Below, piece after piece: positions 32,349 to 43,014 of a stretch of DNA of 64,000 nt. The stretch is from Kappaphycus alvarezii (lineage: Eukaryota; Rhodophyta; Florideophyceae; Gigartinales; Solieriaceae), in contig NADL03000648.1 of the NCBI GenBank assembly GCA_002205965.3, forward strand, positions 558,001 to 622,000. Reading direction: 5' to 3'. The translations under genes were made by a program, and so were the position numbers. The stretch's first letter is position 1, and the number at the start of each line of letters is the position of its first letter. The notes beneath the pieces are model-generated. The model had not been told where the DNA came from. It did not search any database and was given only the letters and a program-made list of their open reading frames with translations.

Positions 32349-33364
32349 ATGACATCCACCCCCATTTTACCCCCTACCCTGTCAAGCCCCTTCAGGAGCA
32401 ATTGCGGTTTCAGAGGAGCAAACCCGTCAGCAGCCACGCAGGCAAGTCAACCATCTCAACTGCCCCATTCAACGCAAGGCGTTGAGTTGACGGTGCTCCA
32501 AGCATCTGCAAAGGTCACTCCTTCTGCTGCATCGACAGCAACTATCGTGCGGGGCGGTACATCTAGGCGAAGTTTACATCTGATCTGGACCTCGCCCTTT
32601 TGAAAGAGTTACAAGCCGCCGGGCCTCACCGCGCACCACACGGACAGACGTTAGTGTTTTTTGAGGAATCGGCTAAGCACTTCAACGGTTTAGGGTTGGT
32701 GCAATGGAAAACGGATGGTAAACACTGCCAGAACCGCTTCAAACTTATCATAGGTAAGTTTCGTAAAGAAAACGGGGAGAGGGCGGCTTCATCCGGCGTT
32801 GACGAAGAGTATGGAGGGTATGAGCAGCTCTGTCAGGATCTGATCACAGAAATAGATGACTTCAAGCAGTAGAAAACATAAATTAAGTCGGAGGCAGCAG
32901 ATAAGGACGCAGAGCTTGTAACTGCAGGAGAAAAGGTAAGAGATATGGAAATGGCCAGGGCATCAAAGCGTGGAAGTCCTGATGGCGATGATGAAATACC
33001 AACGCCAAAGAAGCAGAAGAAAAGTCACACACAAGCAGAAACGGACATGAGCAGACCTATTTCAGCAGTGGAAAAGGCGGAAGAGGAGCGCGTAGTTTTG
33101 CTTAGTCGACAGGAGCGTCGTGACGAGAAAATGCTGGAGTTTGAGGAACAGTGCCTTGCCCTTGATGAACACCGTATTGAAACACAAGCTGTCGCTGCAA
33201 AGCACCACAAAAATATTGAGAGACGAAGGGTATTCCTAAAGACGAGAAGGTTTGAGGAAGAGAAAAAGAGAGCTGAGGAGGCGGCAGCCGAGCGTAGATT
33301 GGGTTTGGAGGTACAGGTTTCTATGTTGGAGCTCATCAGAGAGATGCGGTCGAAAAAGTACTGA
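32349..33364 (+). pseudogene. Harbinger Myb/SANT-like DNA-binding protein
   Basis: The ATG at 32349 opens a Ser/Pro/Thr-rich head. A frame change near 32575 leads into SDLDLALLKELQAAG and LGLVQWKTDGKHCQNRF, the trihelix/SANT-like fold that binds the transposon ends. Two stops (TAG then TAA, 32870-32882) interrupt the linker. The rest (KDAELVTAGEKVRDMEMA, KKQKKSHTQ, then a long charged coiled coil to REMRSKKY) matches the usual C-terminal layout. In active Harbingers this protein carries the transposase into the nucleus and to the ends. A similar, more decayed sequence lies at 57.9-58.4 kb. Confidence 0.65.
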
Positions 33365-33406
33365 GTAGGTTTGTTTGCTTTTGCGGGGAGGAGTGAGGGC
33401 AAAGTG

Positions 33407-33510
33407 GTTGAATGCTGCGTTGTGCGAGGAGCTTGCGACGACGAGCGAAGTGCGAGCGACGAGCGAGCAAAACAGGGTCCGGGGCGGAGCCCCGGGCGCT
33501 CATAGCGTCT
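33407..33510. repeat. GC-rich hairpin between the convergent Harbinger genes
   Basis: A gacgagcg-type repeat array at about 33435-33468 is followed by a strong stem-loop (ccggggcggagccccgg, 33479-33495). It lies exactly where the two transposon genes converge, so it may serve as a shared 3'-end signal. Confidence 0.5.
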
Positions 33511-33539
33511 TTTCAGTCATGTGTTCCCATTTCACTTAG

Positions 33540-34740
33540 ATATGTCTCAAGCAGTGGGGGACGGAACTTAAAGAACTGAGAGCCTTGAAATCCATAAAAG
33601 CACGTTTGCATGTTCCACAACACAGGGGAGACATGATACGACAGCCCCGCGGGTGTTTTTCCAAGAGTGAGCCCTTGCGCGACGAGTCTACATGAGTAAA
33701 GTATTTCTTGATATCCGTGAAAGCCCTTTCTACAGCTGTTCGAACAGCTGACATCCTTTTGTCAAATTACTCCTGTTCTGCCGTGAGTGATGCGCCCTTA
33801 TATATTCTACTTGTAGAAATGCCCTCAGCACGTAGGCCGGGTCCCCATAGATGCAGAGTTGCCTACTCCTAACGGACAGGGACCTTTCTAAGTCCGCAGC
33901 TACGTTAGACGTTCTAAACTACGTCATATCATGACGACGCCCCTCTACTGGACCAAACATGTTAAAGATAATTACATCCGGAAGACTTATCGCTTGGAAC
34001 TTAAGACAATTTCGCCGCTTGTGATCGTTATATGTTGCTCTTTTTCCTCTCCCTTTCGGACGTGATATATACAGATTGATACTGTCTATAAAACGCACAC
34101 AACTATCCAAAGGAGAATCTACTGCATTCACACATTCTGCATACAACTCAGCACGGTTTTGCACAAAGGAGTCTTTGTATTCGGTCAGCGTTTTACTAAA
34201 CCGATTATAAATAAACTCTAACGCCTCGTTAAATATTTCATTTAACTCCGATGCCTTCATTTCAAACTCTTCCTTGAGATCCCACCATCTTGACATGACT
34301 CCCAGTCTTCTACAAAGCAAGCAGAAAGATATGACAGCGTTAGTTCTATAACGACGTCGTGCAGTTGAATTTGCGCTTATAGGCCACGAAAGCATCGCAA
34401 ATATCGTGTATATATCTTCTCTTGTAAAACGCTACCGTTTTAGACATACAGCATCGTCGAGGGTGTCGACCAAGAAGCGAATACTGCGCACGTGTAAAAG
34501 ACGCTCGGTGTATAACGCCTCTTCAATTGCACCATGTAATACTTGCCTCAAGAACAGGCATGTCAGAAGGTTACTTGCATTGGCATTTCTGCATCGCACT
34601 AAGCAAAGAAGGGCCGAAGTCGCACGATTTCGTACCTTTGTGATGCCTCCAACTCGAATACGCATTTCAGTCTGGTGGTGAGGGGATGCAAAGTCGACCC
34701 CTGACACCAAAATTACTACCGAACTGTGTGCAAAAACCAT
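33540..34740 (-). pseudogene. Harbinger DDE transposase
   Basis: Reading down the minus strand: a frame from 34740 with VRNRATSALLCLVRCRNANAS and LDDAVCLKR reaches a TAG, after which RFTREDIYTIFAMLSW continues in the same frame. The frame 34395-33919 carries ALEFIYNRFSKTL, then RFIDSINLYISRP, YNDHKRRNCLKFQAISLPD and FGPVEGRRHDMT, the first catalytic Asp (FID), the YNxHKR block and the second Asp (RRHD). The last part, 33754-33536, has VRTAVERAFTDIKKYF, the final block with catalytic Glu. Besides the stop, at least one frame change lies between 33919 and 33754. The family cuts and pastes at TWA sites. Confidence 0.7.
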
Positions 34741-34805
34741 TTTTCCGGGAGCAATACAAAAATGGGTACTGTCGTACCGAAATTTTTTACCGAACGGTAC
34801 TTGCC

Positions 34806-35602
34806 AAAACTCTCAATTGGTGACTAACACCTCCTCCTATCCGCATTGCTTACTTATGTAGGCCCTTTTGAGATCCATGCTTCGAGCTTTGAGCTTGTTA
34901 AATGAAGTTTGTCGACTTTTTTGGCCACTTGACCCGATACAATACAGTTTACAACATGAATAAGAGGATTTGTGAGATATACTACAGACAGAGCCATTGT
35001 AAAGCTACTACGCTGCTCCTCAAGAGCTAAGTCGGCTTCCAGGTTGAAAGGGATACTTGGACCAATTTGAGAGGACCTCCTAGGGTCCAATCATATCTGC
35101 GGTACTTCTTGTTTGCACTTGCTGAGCTGCACTGTACTGCATGCCTCGACCTGCTGGGTAGAAATCGTAGTTTGGACCGGTTGTGTTGAATTCCCAGGAT
35201 ACAACACTTTCGATGGCACCGTTCTTCACCTGATACTTCGAAGAAACAGTCATTTGGAGCGTTTTGAGGTTCATGTTCTCGGTCCATTTGCGCCTCCATG
35301 TTGGGGTCTCAATAAAACGACTGTTTTTTGGAAAAATTGAACCTACAAACTTGCGTCTTTTAGTTTTTTCGCGCACTGTACATGTGATCAGTGAGTTATC
35401 GAATAGCTAACTGCAAGTTTTTTCACATTCTGGGTAGCGTCCGCATGTAGCAGCTATGTATTTACTGTAATTATTGCCATTAGGGCAGGTCTCTGCGTAA
35501 CTCATTATCGATAAAGGTAGCGCTCGCCGATAGTTCTCCGTTACAAGTTCCACTGATTTCTCGATCCTTATCATCGACTACGCTACAATATATCGATAGT
35601 CG
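34806..35602 (-). other. Unidentified open frames beside the PRP gene
   Basis: A minus frame from ATG 35274 to 35080 encodes 64 residues (VVSWEFNTTGPNYDFYPAGRG is its most gene-like part). A second frame, 35090-34854, continues in the same direction with IGPSIPFNLEADLALEEQ. Together they read like one small protein with a frame change near 35085. I do not recognise the family. It lies about 230 bases downstream of the PRP gene on the same strand. The remainder of the stretch shows nothing. Confidence 0.3.
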
Positions 35603-36370
35603 CTAAGAACCCTTTGATGACAAAAACGGGCATCCAAGTCCGACGATACTTTGTCCGCCATGCAGCTCTTTGGGATCAAGCTTCCCTTCGACCGCCTTTA
35701 GGAACTGTTCCGGCTTGTAAAATATTTCTATCTCCTTCACCTTGAGTTCCTCATTCAGGTCTAGGATCCCAAAGCCGTACATGTCATAAACCTTTCCATC
35801 CCCACTCCTTCCCCGATACTCTCCATTAAAATTTGCCCAATGCCTCCAAGAGAATGCAACCTTTGGGGGCGGCGAGAAAACTTTCAGAACTTCCCACGGG
35901 AAACCATCTAAAAATGCTCCACGGAACAGATGATGACTGCTATCAAAACTTTCTTGTTCAGCATCGTACAGCTCCTTATCTACATTTTCCAACAGCCAGT
36001 TGTAATTTCCCGCCAAAGCCCCGTCCTCACCCACAAACTTCTTTCCCCCGTTTGCACTCACTGTGTACACATCATGTTGAACACTCTGCCATGCAGAGAA
36101 CGGCAAATGTGACGCCTCCATTTCCCAGACTTTCACTGCATCTTCGACGATTGCCTCCAACGATCCTTCGGGGTGGAACATGCTGCGACCACGAAAGTAA
36201 AGTAGGTCAGCCTTATCATAGTTGGGTAGACCAAACTTCCAGGGTCGGTTTGGGTCCAGCGTCGATCTCGCTGGCCTCCGAAACTTGTGCTTTTGAATGT
36301 GCACATCCAGTTCGGCTCGAATTTCGGCCTCTGTCATTTGCGATATGGCAGATTGTGCATGTGGAGTCAT
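35603..36370 (-). CDS. Pathogen-related protein homologue (SnoaL/NTF2-like fold)
   Basis: A complete, unbroken frame of 255 codons begins at ATG 36370. It matches plant 'pathogen-related proteins' from end to end: RPWKFGLPNYDKADLLY (42-58), EGSLEAIVEDAVKVWEMEASH (68-88), the motif GNYNWLL (121-127), SFDSSHHLFRGAFLDGFPWEVLKVF (141-165), VAFSWRHWANFNGEYRG (171-187), YGFGILDLNEELKVKEIEIFY (198-218). Plant members are about 230-240 residues; this one has some 20 extra residues at the C-terminus (LHGGQSIVGLGCPFLSSKG). The fold is an NTF2/SnoaL cup; its ligand or reaction is not established. No signal peptide or membrane segment is seen, so it is cytosolic. It stands alone among transposons. Confidence 0.82.
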   Translation of the reverse strand: MTPHAQSAISQMTEAEIRAELDVHIQKHKFRRPARSTLDPNRPWKFGLPNYDKADLLYFRGRSMFHPEGSLEAIVEDAVKVWEMEASHLPFSAWQSVQHDVYTVSANGGKKFVGEDGALAGNYNWLLENVDKELYDAEQESFDSSHHLFRGAFLDGFPWEVLKVFSPPPKVAFSWRHWANFNGEYRGRSGDGKVYDMYGFGILDLNEELKVKEIEIFYKPEQFLKAVEGKLDPKELHGGQSIVGLGCPFLSSKGS

Positions 36371-37479
36371 GACTATGGTGCTTTGCGGAAGCGCTGCCCG
36401 CTCGGTAGCAATGATGGAAGAATTAGAAGCAGTAGTTGCTCCGAAACGGAAGGGACTCGGCTCGGGAAGAAGGTACCTGTATGCCGTAAGGGAGCCAGAC
36501 CTCTTCGAAGTTTCAGATCTTTAAATCATCTTGATTCGCACGGGGAGCTCATTTTGCACGTACAGTACGATGCCTAAATAAGAAAGAATGGGGCCTCTCC
36601 TGAATTGGGGCTTCTCCTAAAAGCCCTAAAAGGAGAAGGGTTTCTCCTTTACGAGGAACTCTTAATTATTCTCATGAACCACCCAGCGTTGCACCATACT
36701 TTAGTACTACGTTTGCTTACACATTAGCAAAGTACCACTAGCGCACAGGGGCGGAGGAGTTACACGCAGCATTTTCCCAACGGACAGTGCCGTATGAAAA
36801 CATCACCTTTTCTTTACGGATTTGACAAGGAGAGGCATAGCGCTGGGCGCTGGGCTGTGGGACTACACAGGATCAGCTCAGGAGTGGGCCACAACCAGGT
36901 GGCAGCAGTTTTCAGAGGCGGCAGTGTCTTGGGCCATGAGCGAGGTGGGGGGAAACATATATTTGACTACTGAAGTGAAGCAGGTGAGCAGAAGGTACCC
37001 TCGGAAGACAGGGGGTTGCCCCGCTGCAAACCGTCCATAGGGGTGGTCTGCAACGAACAAAGCCTGACTAGGTACAGTAAGGTAACACGTACGATATGAC
37101 TAATGTAGTGCAGCTCAATCCACATTAATCCTGCATCAGTACGGGGAACTCAAGGGGTTCATTTGCTGTAACTAATGCCATAAAGTATCACAAAGATAAG
37201 CTGACTGACACACCCCAATCAACTTGTATGGTGGTCGTGAGCATGTACGTGACAGGTTGCGGCAGGCGCTTGTGGCGCTTCACTCTACCCCGACACGTTT
37301 TCTCTCATTACGGAAGTGGACCGTTTGGTAGCCAGCTGAGCCATGGACCAATACTCCAAGTTAAGGGCCTTTCTCCTTCAGCGACAAGCCGCGTTGATGG
37401 TCACCTCCAACGCTGCGTGCTTGCTGAGCGGGCTCTCAGCCACATTTTAGTCGGCTGGAAAGCTCACTGAACCGTGCGC
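36371..37479. other. Spacer, possibly the upstream part of a LINE relic
   Basis: A cluster of short repeats (ctcctgaa, cttctcctaaa, aggagaag) at 36595-36645 forms small hairpins. The plus frame 36822-37040 (GAGLWDYTGSAQEWATTRWQQF) may be part of the LINE whose tail follows at 37.5 kb, but this is not certain. No other gene is visible. Confidence 0.3.
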
Positions 37480-38060
37480 TTATTGTAGACCTAGTTGTAG
37501 CAACGTTATTGCAGGGCTCCCTACCATTACAACACTCGCAGAAGACAAACCCCAGAGAACACGGTTGTTTTTCGCAGACCTCTCCAAAGCCGTCCGACAC
37601 CCTGACCCCGAGCCCTCACAACCCACCCATGCAGTTCGCCTGGACATTAAGGCGCTTGGAACGAACGGTGGCACGGACTAATATGACGTAACCGTCATCC
37701 ATACCTTGACCCCCGCCCTCCTCCACTCCCTGCCGCGCGATGCCCACTCAAGCCCCTTAACCATGCTCGCCTTGGCAAGGACACCCGCTTTGCCGAGTTG
37801 ATACGTTCCAAGGGTCCTGGGCATCGCTTCACTGCCCTTCCACTCTCCATGTTGGGGGGCTGGCACCCGACCCCTCGGGACTTTGCTAACCGGGCTGCGA
37901 CTGGCATTGCCGCGGGCAGGCTTTCCGATTGCTGATGCGCAGCAAACATTGTTCGCTCGTCACGCGGCGAGACTCGTCCAGAATAACGCCAGTTGTTTGT
38001 TGGAGGGGTTCTTGAGCGACACTTAAGGTCACATCCTGAAAGTGTATATATTGCAGAGAA
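37480..38060 (+). pseudogene. Second LINE family, C-terminal fragment
   Basis: Across shifting plus-strand frames the text reads FFADLSKAVRHPDPEPSQP, AVRLDIKALGTNGG, YDVTVIHTLTPALLHSLPR, KDTRFAELIRSKGPGHRF and ALPLSMLGGWHPTPRDFANR. The D-V-T-V block followed by an Ala/Lys-rich helix and a 'PL...GGW' block is the tail of endonuclease-bearing LINEs, corresponding to CDVTVASP and FQPLAFDSL in the 9.6-kb element. Sequence is clearly different from that element, and it lies on the other strand, so this is another family. It has several frame changes and at least one stop (near 37935). Confidence 0.5.
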
Positions 38061-38071
38061 AGGTATTTCAA

Positions 38072-38385
38072 TGGTTACCCTGCTGTACTTGGACCTCGTC
38101 TGCGATCGCTCTTATCAGGAAAATTAAGTAAACTACCCCATTTAACCCCAGAGAGCCGATTTGCTTCCACAGGGTCCATACTTCATCTTACTGGTGATGT
38201 GGTAGTGGTGGATGAGTTCCTTTACCATAGACCAACCCATACCAACCCAATTAAGTAAGCTACCCTATTTAACCCCAGAGAACCTCCATTCTCAGGTTAT
38301 GTAAGTGGCTACCCAAATTAGGCCTCGTTTGCGAATACTGCTATGAGGAAAATTAAGCAAATCATCCCATTTACCCCACTTTTCC
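38072..38385. repeat. Degenerate direct repeats after the LINE fragment
   Basis: The word aaaattaagtaaactacccc with following atttaaccccagag recurs at about 38119-38156, 38247-38283 and, diverged, 38347-38380. The sequence before it (cctcgtctgcgatcgctctta / cctcgtttgcgaatactgcta) is repeated as well at 38091 and 38322. Copies are spaced by about 100-230 bases. They may be the tandemly repeated 3' tail of the LINE. Confidence 0.6.
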
Positions 38386-38848
38386 CGCGCTACCAGCATA
38401 TACAGGGGAGGCTAGCAACCAAACAAGTCGCATTGGAGGTTACTGCCAATGCGAAGTGTGGCTGTATAAGAATACCTTGCACCTTCGAAACCCGTTCCAT
38501 CGCGCGGCTGGCGAAAGCTTTCACATGTTCCTTGACAACGGCGAACGCCGCCGACATCATTAGTAAAGGTGGTAGTTTTACTCATTCAATGTCATAGGGA
38601 GGGGGGACTTTGGGGTGCTTTACAGATTAGAGATGTAAGATGTAGGACCGCTATTTCCCGAGACAGGAGCAGGTGTGTATTCGAGGGTCTGAGGAGACAG
38701 AGTCAGGCGGGATTACAGGACAGTACTGTACAGTACAGTTGTATTCAAAGGCTGGTATACATGTACAGTACAGTGCACGAAATGGTTATAAATACACCAT
38801 CGGTGGGGCCCGAAAACGGTCCCTCAGTGAGGCTGCATTACTATTCAG

Positions 38849-39000
38849 TGACGGAACGTAGACCGTTACTTCTGTTTATTTTGTGAATTGTCGACGGCGG
38901 ATCGCCTTGTACTTTTCCTACTCAAGGACAGTCTGTCTTGTGTGCTTTGTCACTTGCGGTTTTGTCCAACGTTTTCTTTGTTTTCTTGGGTGCTTCGTCA
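38849..39000 (-). repeat. Copia C 3' LTR (left)
   Basis: Starts TG and ends CA on the plus strand. It pairs with 41397-41501; the two copies differ in length. A purine-rich tract on the minus strand (acaggggac) abuts its inner end, as a polypurine tract should. Confidence 0.8.
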
Positions 39001-41396
39001 GTCCCCTGTGAAAACGTCAGGACAAGAGCGCACGGTGGATTGCGTGGTTGGTGTTCGGTGTGGCGTGCTGGAGCTTGGTGGAGCTTGTCTTGGCTGGTTG
39101 TTGGTCCTGCGATGGTCGGGAGCGGGGAGATGCTGAGAGCGGCGGTGTGGCGGGTGACGTTGAGGCGTCCAAGCGGCTTAGTCAGGAGGTCGGCAACGTT
39201 GTGGTGGGTCGATACGTGGTGAGCGGTGACGTTCTTTGCGATGTGGTTGCAAAGGTGGTAGTGGGCAATGTCTATGAGTTTCCGCCTCTTAGTCGTAGCT
39301 TTGCTGTTTGCTACTAGGACCGAGGTGTTGTTGTCGAGGAGGACCTTCAACGGAAGGGTGGTCGCGATGTGGCAGTCTTGGATAAGACGACGGAGCCATA
39401 TGGTGTGTTGGACAGTAGCTGAGCCGGCGAGGTACTCGGCCTCGCATGTGGACTTGGCAAATACATGCTGCTTGGAGCTGGTCAAGCTGACTGGGGAGAC
39501 CCATGCTGTGTGAACACTACCCGAGCGCGATTTGCGATCTTTGTCGTTGGCGAAATCGGCGTCACTGTACGTGACGATGGGGTGCCCGCGTTGCTCTTGT
39601 CGTGGGGACTTGCGGAACGTGATTCCATGCTGAGACGTTCCTTGTATTGTATTAACCAGGTGAGTAGTCGGTTATGGTGGAATGTTGGCTTGTGCATGAC
39701 TTCTGCAAGGCGGTTGACAGCGTATTAGATGTCTGGACGCGTGTTGTCAGTTATATATCGCAGGTCAACTAGAATTTGTTGGAAGTGTTGCTTACGTTGC
39801 GGGGTGAGGGGGGGTGCCTTGTCGGCCTCATCCCAGTTGCACTTTTCGGGAAGAGGTGCGGGGTTTGCGTTTACGAGTGGCCACCGTATTGGCCCTTGCA
39901 ATGCGGTCAATGGGGAAGGTGGTTTCTCGTATGACGTAGCCTTGGGTCGGCTTGTCCCACTTGGCCTTGGCGAGGGGTCGTATGCCGTGCGCTGTGGCTT
40001 GCGTGAGGATGGCATGTGACTTGGTGAAGATGACCGGTCCGGCGGCATGTGTAAGGGGATGAACAGAGAGGAGGTTGTGGTGGGCGTGGGGGTTTGCGAA
40101 GGCTGGGACAGTGACCTTGTTACTATTGCTTAGCTGCACATCAGTTCTTCCGAAGTGGGAGTGGGTGCAGTGCGTGTTAGTGCGTGTGATGGAGGTGAGG
40201 GGGATAGGGGTGGGGAGTTCTTGCATGGAGGGGCTGGATTGTGTGACCATGGTGGGTTAGGCCCCTGAGTAAAGTCTGAACTTACGCTCCGTGTCGTGGA
40301 TCTCTCAGTCGGGTTGGTCATCCTGGTTGGCGCGATCTTGGAGTTCTCGGATCAGGGTTCCGTAGTCGATGGTAGAGCTTCGTGCGGCCGGTTTGCCGTT
40401 TTTGTTTTTGGGTGATTGGGATCCCTACACTGTGCATCAGTGTGCCTTGGATTGGCGAAGCCAAGTGCCACGTGGTGTTGGCAGGGGTTGAACGGGCGGT
40501 CTCGCTGGGAACGTGAACCTTGTCCGAGTGCTCGGACTTGCTTGAGGATTTCGGCTAGGGTGGCCGCGGTGGTATCATCGATCGATGAACCTGAGGATGA
40601 TGCGGATCTTGTCGGAGTGGAGAACATCTTGAGTTAGTTGAAGCGGTGAACAAATACTTTGGGATCCTTGGGCTTGTTGCTAAGCATTTGCATGCCTATC
40701 GGAGCCGTGGTGGGGTTATGGCGGAGTCCGTTGATCATGTAGGTCACTGTTGTGGCGGCGTTTCAATGTCGAGATAGTTGGTTGCGATCATCTGTGCACG
40801 AATGGATTCGTGATTGGCTGGGTATTTGTGGTGTCTTGATCTTCTGTGAAGTGTGTGTTCTCTGCTACGGATTTGAGGTATTAGTAGTCACTTGTCATAT
40901 TGGTGTCTAAGTAGTTTTGTACTTGCTGGATAAGCTGGTGGGGTGTAGGGTTGGAACCCGGTTGGATGATTGGTTTGGCAATTTCGGGTCGTATGCTATC
41001 GGATAGGGCGCATAATTGTGTGTCCTTTTTATTTTCAAGCTTTTCTAGCTGGGCTCGATCGTTCGGGGGAGCGGGTTGGAATCGACCTGATCCCTAGCTT
41101 GGATAGAAGCGGCGGCGCCTTTTACAGATAAAAGACAAGATTCGTGGTTTGATCTGTCAAGTTTGGGGATTCTGTCAAGTTTGGGGATTCTGGCTTACGT
41201 TGAGTGTGTTCGTGTGGGTTGGGTAGATGAGTGATATGGTGGGTCACTGTCGGACGCGGAGAGTTTGGCGAGGTGGAGGAGTTCTCTGGTGAGATCAGTG
41301 AACGGGGCAGCTTAAGCCCTTCTGGTAGCGCGGCTGGCGAGAGCGGTGAGATGCTAGGGAGTTGTCGGCAGTGTTTGTGCGTTTTTGCCCATTACC

Positions 41397-41501
41397 TGAC
41401 GGAACGTAGACCGTTACCTTTGCTTATTTTGTGACTTTTCGACGGCGGATCGCGTTTTGTACTTTCTCTACTCAAGGACAGTCTGTCTTGGGTGTTCGTC
41501 A
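41397..41501 (-). repeat. Copia C 5' LTR (right)
   Basis: Shares tgacggaacgtagaccgtta, gacggcggatcgc and ctcaaggacagtctgtcttg with the left copy. The following gtcag belongs to the transposon TIR that was duplicated on insertion. Confidence 0.8.
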
Positions 41502-41753
41502 GTCAGCTGCATTTTGAAGTAAAATAAGGCGCTGAATCCGAATATGGACTCCAAGGGAGATCAAACAGAAACGGGGTTTGTTTAGAAAACCGAAAGAAAT
41601 TCGTTTAAGTACACGAAATTCTATAAGGCACAAGTTATTCAAAAGTACACAGGTGGCGGGAAAAGGGGATACGCAAGAAACTGTTTCCGCCAATAAATAG
41701 CTCAAATCCAGACCTTCCCCCCCAATGCCCAAAGCTCAGTTCATGGCATCAGT

Positions 41754-42745
41754 ATGAATCGGGGAAAGTTACTCACTAAATTTGAAAAAGGCCAGATCTT
41801 GGCCTTGCGCCATGAGTGCGTGACCGTCAGATAAATTTATTGTCGTTTGAATCGGTCCCCAGGAGCAGTCCAAGGATTTCTCAAGCGCTCGAAGGTATTT
41901 TACTCCCGCAAGTGGTCACGAAACGCAAACAAATTACGAAACGTCAAGTTCGTCGACTACTGCGAGTGGTCGCCAAGGGTGAGAAGTCAGCGAAGCAGCT
42001 CCAAAGTGTTCTTGAATTACCGGTCGGAGTTCGAAGAGTACAGTAGATATTGAATGAAGTACCGCATTTGAAGTGCAAAAAAATGTTAAAGCGTCCATCA
42101 AGGTTACAAAGGAATAATTACACAAAGCTTGGCTGGAAAAAGGAGATGCTGCAGAAAGGGCAGGAATTTTGGCGTTCAGTGGTCTTCTCGGACGAGAAAA
42201 ATTTCAACTTGGACGGGCCAGAAGGTTTAGCAAGTTACTGTCATGACCTTATGACAGATAAGCGTATGTTTTCTTCACTTCAGCAAGGGGGTATTCAGTG
42301 ATGTTATGGGTGCAATAATGTATCATGTAGTTTCGTTTTTGTCTAACTGCAAAGGCAATGTTGAATCCGTGCCGTACTGCAAAATACTTCAAGGAGTTTC
42401 TGCCAATTGAGGCGGAAAATTGGGCGAAAACTGGGTGTTTTAACAAGATGGGGCTGCTCTACAGCGCTCAATTACACGAAACATTGGCTACGTGATCATA
42501 ACGTTGAAGCTTTGGAGTGGCCGGCTAAGTCCCCTGATATAACCATTATTGAGAATGTGTGTGATTTGATGGCTCGGAAGAATTATGAAAATGGGAGGCA
42601 GTTTAAGTGTGTGAAGGACCTCACTGATACTGGTCTGGATGTGTGGGAGAATCTTAGCAAAGGTTGCCTCCACCGATTGTATGACTCGATTCCGAGGCGT
42701 CTCAATGAAGTAGTTGGGAAGAAGGGGGATGCTATGAAGTATTAG
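41754..42745 (+). pseudogene. Tc1-like transposase 1
   Basis: From ATG 41754 the frame reads MNRGKLLTKFEKGQILALRH, then a TAA at 41832, then LNRSPGAVQGFLKRSK: the helix-turn-helix pair that binds the transposon ends. The catalytic part is split between frames: SVVFSDEKNFNLDGPEG (first Asp, near 42190), a QDGAAL segment near 42446 (second Asp), and WPAKSPDITIIENVCDLMARK (third acidic residue, near 42560). The C-terminal frame 42407-42745 is open. Stops and frame changes make it inactive. The DDE order and the 'SPD..xIEN' block are typical of Tc1/mariner. Confidence 0.75.
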
Positions 42746-43014
42746 TTTTGCTTTTGTAAACGTTTCACTGCTGTGAGTCATATAGAATTTTGTGTGCTTA
42801 AACGAATTTCTTTCGATTTTCAATTTTCCCGTTTCTGTTTGATCTACCTTTACTTTGAGTCCATATTCGGATTCAGAGCCTTATTTTACTTCAAATATGC
42901 AGCTGACTAGAGATGAAGTCTCACTGAAGTACTGTTTTTGGCCCCCACCGACGGTGTATTTATAACCACTTCGTGCACTGTATATCGTAAAGAGTGTACA
43001 TTAACTGGATTGTA

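Larger units (their letters stand above)
32170..34805. mobile_element. PIF/Harbinger DNA transposon
   Basis: The left end (ggcaaacaacgatcggtaaa from 32170) and the right end read inward (ggcaagtaccgttcggtaaa, ending at 34805) are imperfect terminal inverted repeats, with further cggta/taccg repeats in the first 130 bases. Between them lie the two Harbinger genes in convergent orientation: a Myb/SANT-like DNA-binding protein (+) and a DDE transposase (-). TTA precedes the left end, as expected for the 3-base target site, but AAA follows the right end. The copy is broken in both genes, so it is a relic of about 2.6 kb. Confidence 0.75.
38849..41501 (-). mobile_element. Ty1/copia fossil C inserted in Tc1-like element 1
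   Basis: Two direct LTRs begin tgacggaacgtagaccgtta and end cgtca (38849-39000 and 41397-41501). Five bases on either side, ttcag and gtcag, look like a slightly diverged target duplication, so the whole element is delimited. Internal parts read on the minus strand include a gag-like head (40627-40352) and an RNase H end (39485-38922) with KSTCEAEYLAGS and LIDIAHYHLCNH. It is only 2.65 kb and broken many times, with much of the polymerase region gone. LTR differences show an old insertion. Confidence 0.82.
38771..42980 (+). mobile_element. Tc1-like transposon 1, split by a copia insertion
   Basis: The ends cagtgcacgaaatggttata (from 38771) and, inverted, cagtgcacgaagtggttata (ending 42980) are flanked by TA on both sides. 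The inverted repeats extend far inward: on the left they are interrupted at 38848 by a copia element and resume at 41502 (cagctgcattttgaagtaaa), matching cagctgcatatttgaagtaa on the right (ending near 42905). Without the insert the transposon is about 1.55 kb. A second copy of the outer motif (tacacgaaattctataagg, 41610) lies about 180 bases in, giving an IR/DR layout. It carries one transposase gene on the plus strand. Confidence 0.85.

Noticed and set aside
41502-42905. A separate Tc1 element nested in a small MITE (ends at 38771 and 42980)
   Set aside because: After removing the copia insert, both arms align continuously, so there is one transposon with long TIRs.
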